A stretch of 64,000 nt of DNA from Mesobacillus jeotgali. GTDB lineage: Bacteria > Bacillota > Bacilli > Bacillales > Cytobacillaceae. A model generated the notes under the pieces. It saw nothing but the letters and a program-made list of their open reading frames with translations. It did no database searches and had not been told where the DNA came from. The position numbers and the translations under genes are program-made. Below, piece by piece: positions 63,316 through 64,000 of the stretch. Location of the stretch: positions 1,296,001-1,360,000 of the forward strand of contig NZ_CP109811.1 in the NCBI RefSeq assembly GCF_014856545.2. The letters run 5' to 3'. Numbering within the stretch: position 1 is the first letter of the stretch; every line of letters starts with the position of its first letter.

Positions 63316-63885
63316 ATGCATTGGTATGAAAAATTAAATCAATATTTCCCGATTGAGGAAATGAAGTCAAAAGAGCATATGGAAACACTTTTAAAGGAAA
63401 GACCAGAGATCTACCATAAGGATGAGGGGCCAGGACATGTGCTCATGTATGTAGAGACAGATGATTTCGTGTTCATTGATTACCTCTTCGTATCTAAGAC
63501 GACTCGCGGTCAGGGGCTCGGCCACAAATTGATCGAAAAGCTGAAGGGAAAAGGCAAGCCGATTATCCTTGAGGTTGAACCAGTTAATTATGAGGACACA
63601 GATACTGAAAAACGTCTGCGCTTTTACAAGCGGGAAGGGTTCGAGCATGCAAGGACAATTGGTTACAGGCGCCGGTCGCTCGCCACGAAGGAAATCAATG
63701 AGATGGAAATCCTTTTCTGGTCACCTGATGAGGCGTCTGAGGATCTAGTGTACGAAGCTATGAAGAAAACCTACAACATGATTCATACTTATAAAGATAA
63801 GAAGTTTTACGGAGAATCATACCAGCCAGTTGATGAAGTGTTGACTGTCGAAGATAAACGGGATGATTTACTTCAGGACATCTAA
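63316..63885 (+). CDS. yjbC: GNAT acetyltransferase YjbC
   Basis: A 189-residue GNAT protein. The acetyl-CoA motif is VSKTTRGQGLGHKLIEKL (R-G-Q-G-L-G-H, about residue 64), followed by the C-terminal RFYKREGFEHA strand-helix. ATG 63316 follows AAGGAG. In B. subtilis yjbC precedes spx, often as one operon; the window ends before spx could be seen. Substrate unknown. Confidence 0.88.
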   Translation: MHWYEKLNQYFPIEEMKSKEHMETLLKERPEIYHKDEGPGHVLMYVETDDFVFIDYLFVSKTTRGQGLGHKLIEKLKGKGKPIILEVEPVNYEDTDTEKRLRFYKREGFEHARTIGYRRRSLATKEINEMEILFWSPDEASEDLVYEAMKKTYNMIHTYKDKKFYGESYQPVDEVLTVEDKRDDLLQDI

Positions 63886-63891
63886 ATCACG

Positions 63892-63925
63892 AACGCAACC
63901 AGTTTTTTACATGGTTGCGTTTTCA
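63892..63925 (+). terminator. Terminator after yjbC
   Basis: AACGCAACCA (63892-63901) and TGGTTGCGTT (63912-63921) followed by TTC. The remaining bases to 64000 are AT-rich intergenic sequence. Confidence 0.85.
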
Positions 63926-64000
63926 TTTTAAGTAAATTAATTGAGAATAAAACTATTTTAAAAAGAGAGGTTTAAGTTCTGCGTAAACGGGTAAATATAA

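Overview
The window is chromosomal DNA from a facultatively anaerobic, nitrate-respiring member of the Bacillaceae. Gene order over most of it follows the Bacillus subtilis pattern (yitU-yitV-yitW; argCJBD-carAB-argF, yjzC, yjzD, yjaU, yjaV, med, comZ, fabH-fabF, app operon, yjbA, trpS, opp operon, yjbC). Other pointers are strong AGGAGG-type ribosome sites, GTG/TTG starts, a tryptophan T-box, and CtsR, FapR and CodY-like operators. Genus is inference only; a Mesobacillus/Cytobacillus/Neobacillus-like organism fits.

Region 1 (1-1.6 kb) is the yitU (start only)-yitV-yitW end of a conserved locus. Region 2 (1.6-17.7 kb) is an accessory anaerobic block. It holds two Fnr paralogues with the C-terminal C-x2-C-x4-C iron-sulfur motif, a nitrate/nitrite transporter fused to a PAS domain, molybdenum cofactor genes (moaA, moeA, mobB), a cardiolipin synthase, the di-iron cluster-repair protein Ric/ScdA, an uncharacterised radical SAM/SPASM protein, a short orphan NarI-like membrane protein and a frame-split ywiC. 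Six promoters here have a TGTGA-N6-TCACA-like site placed exactly 21 nt upstream of a -10 hexamer, the class II (-41.5) geometry, so the block reads as one Fnr regulon. It is also repeat-rich: an intact IS1182-family element, a group II intron directly behind the terminator of the NarI-like gene, and several copies of two interspersed palindromic repeat families.

Region 3 (17.8-27.3 kb) is the complete glutamate-to-citrulline operon argC-argJ-argB-argD-carA-carB-argF, with short gaps and overlaps and an ARG-box-like operator in front. Region 4 (27.5-38.5 kb) holds uppP, yjzC, a CtsR-box clpB, yjzD, yjaU, yjaV, med-comZ, a yjzB-like gene and the FapR-type fabH-fabF pair, followed by a 52-bp tandem-repeat array.

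Region 5 (38.5-61.4 kb) is dominated by three complete oligopeptide ABC transporters: appDFABC, a second operon of the same D-F-A-B-C order, and oppABCDF. Each is preceded by a CodY-like box, as expected for nutrient-limitation control of peptide uptake. Between them lie yjaZ, a NERD/zinc-ribbon protein, a small membrane protein, yjbA, T-box-controlled trpS and a DUF3899-type membrane protein. The right end carries a secreted DUF4015-type putative glycoside hydrolase, a small membrane protein and the GNAT protein yjbC.

No rRNA, tRNA, CRISPR array or prophage was seen.
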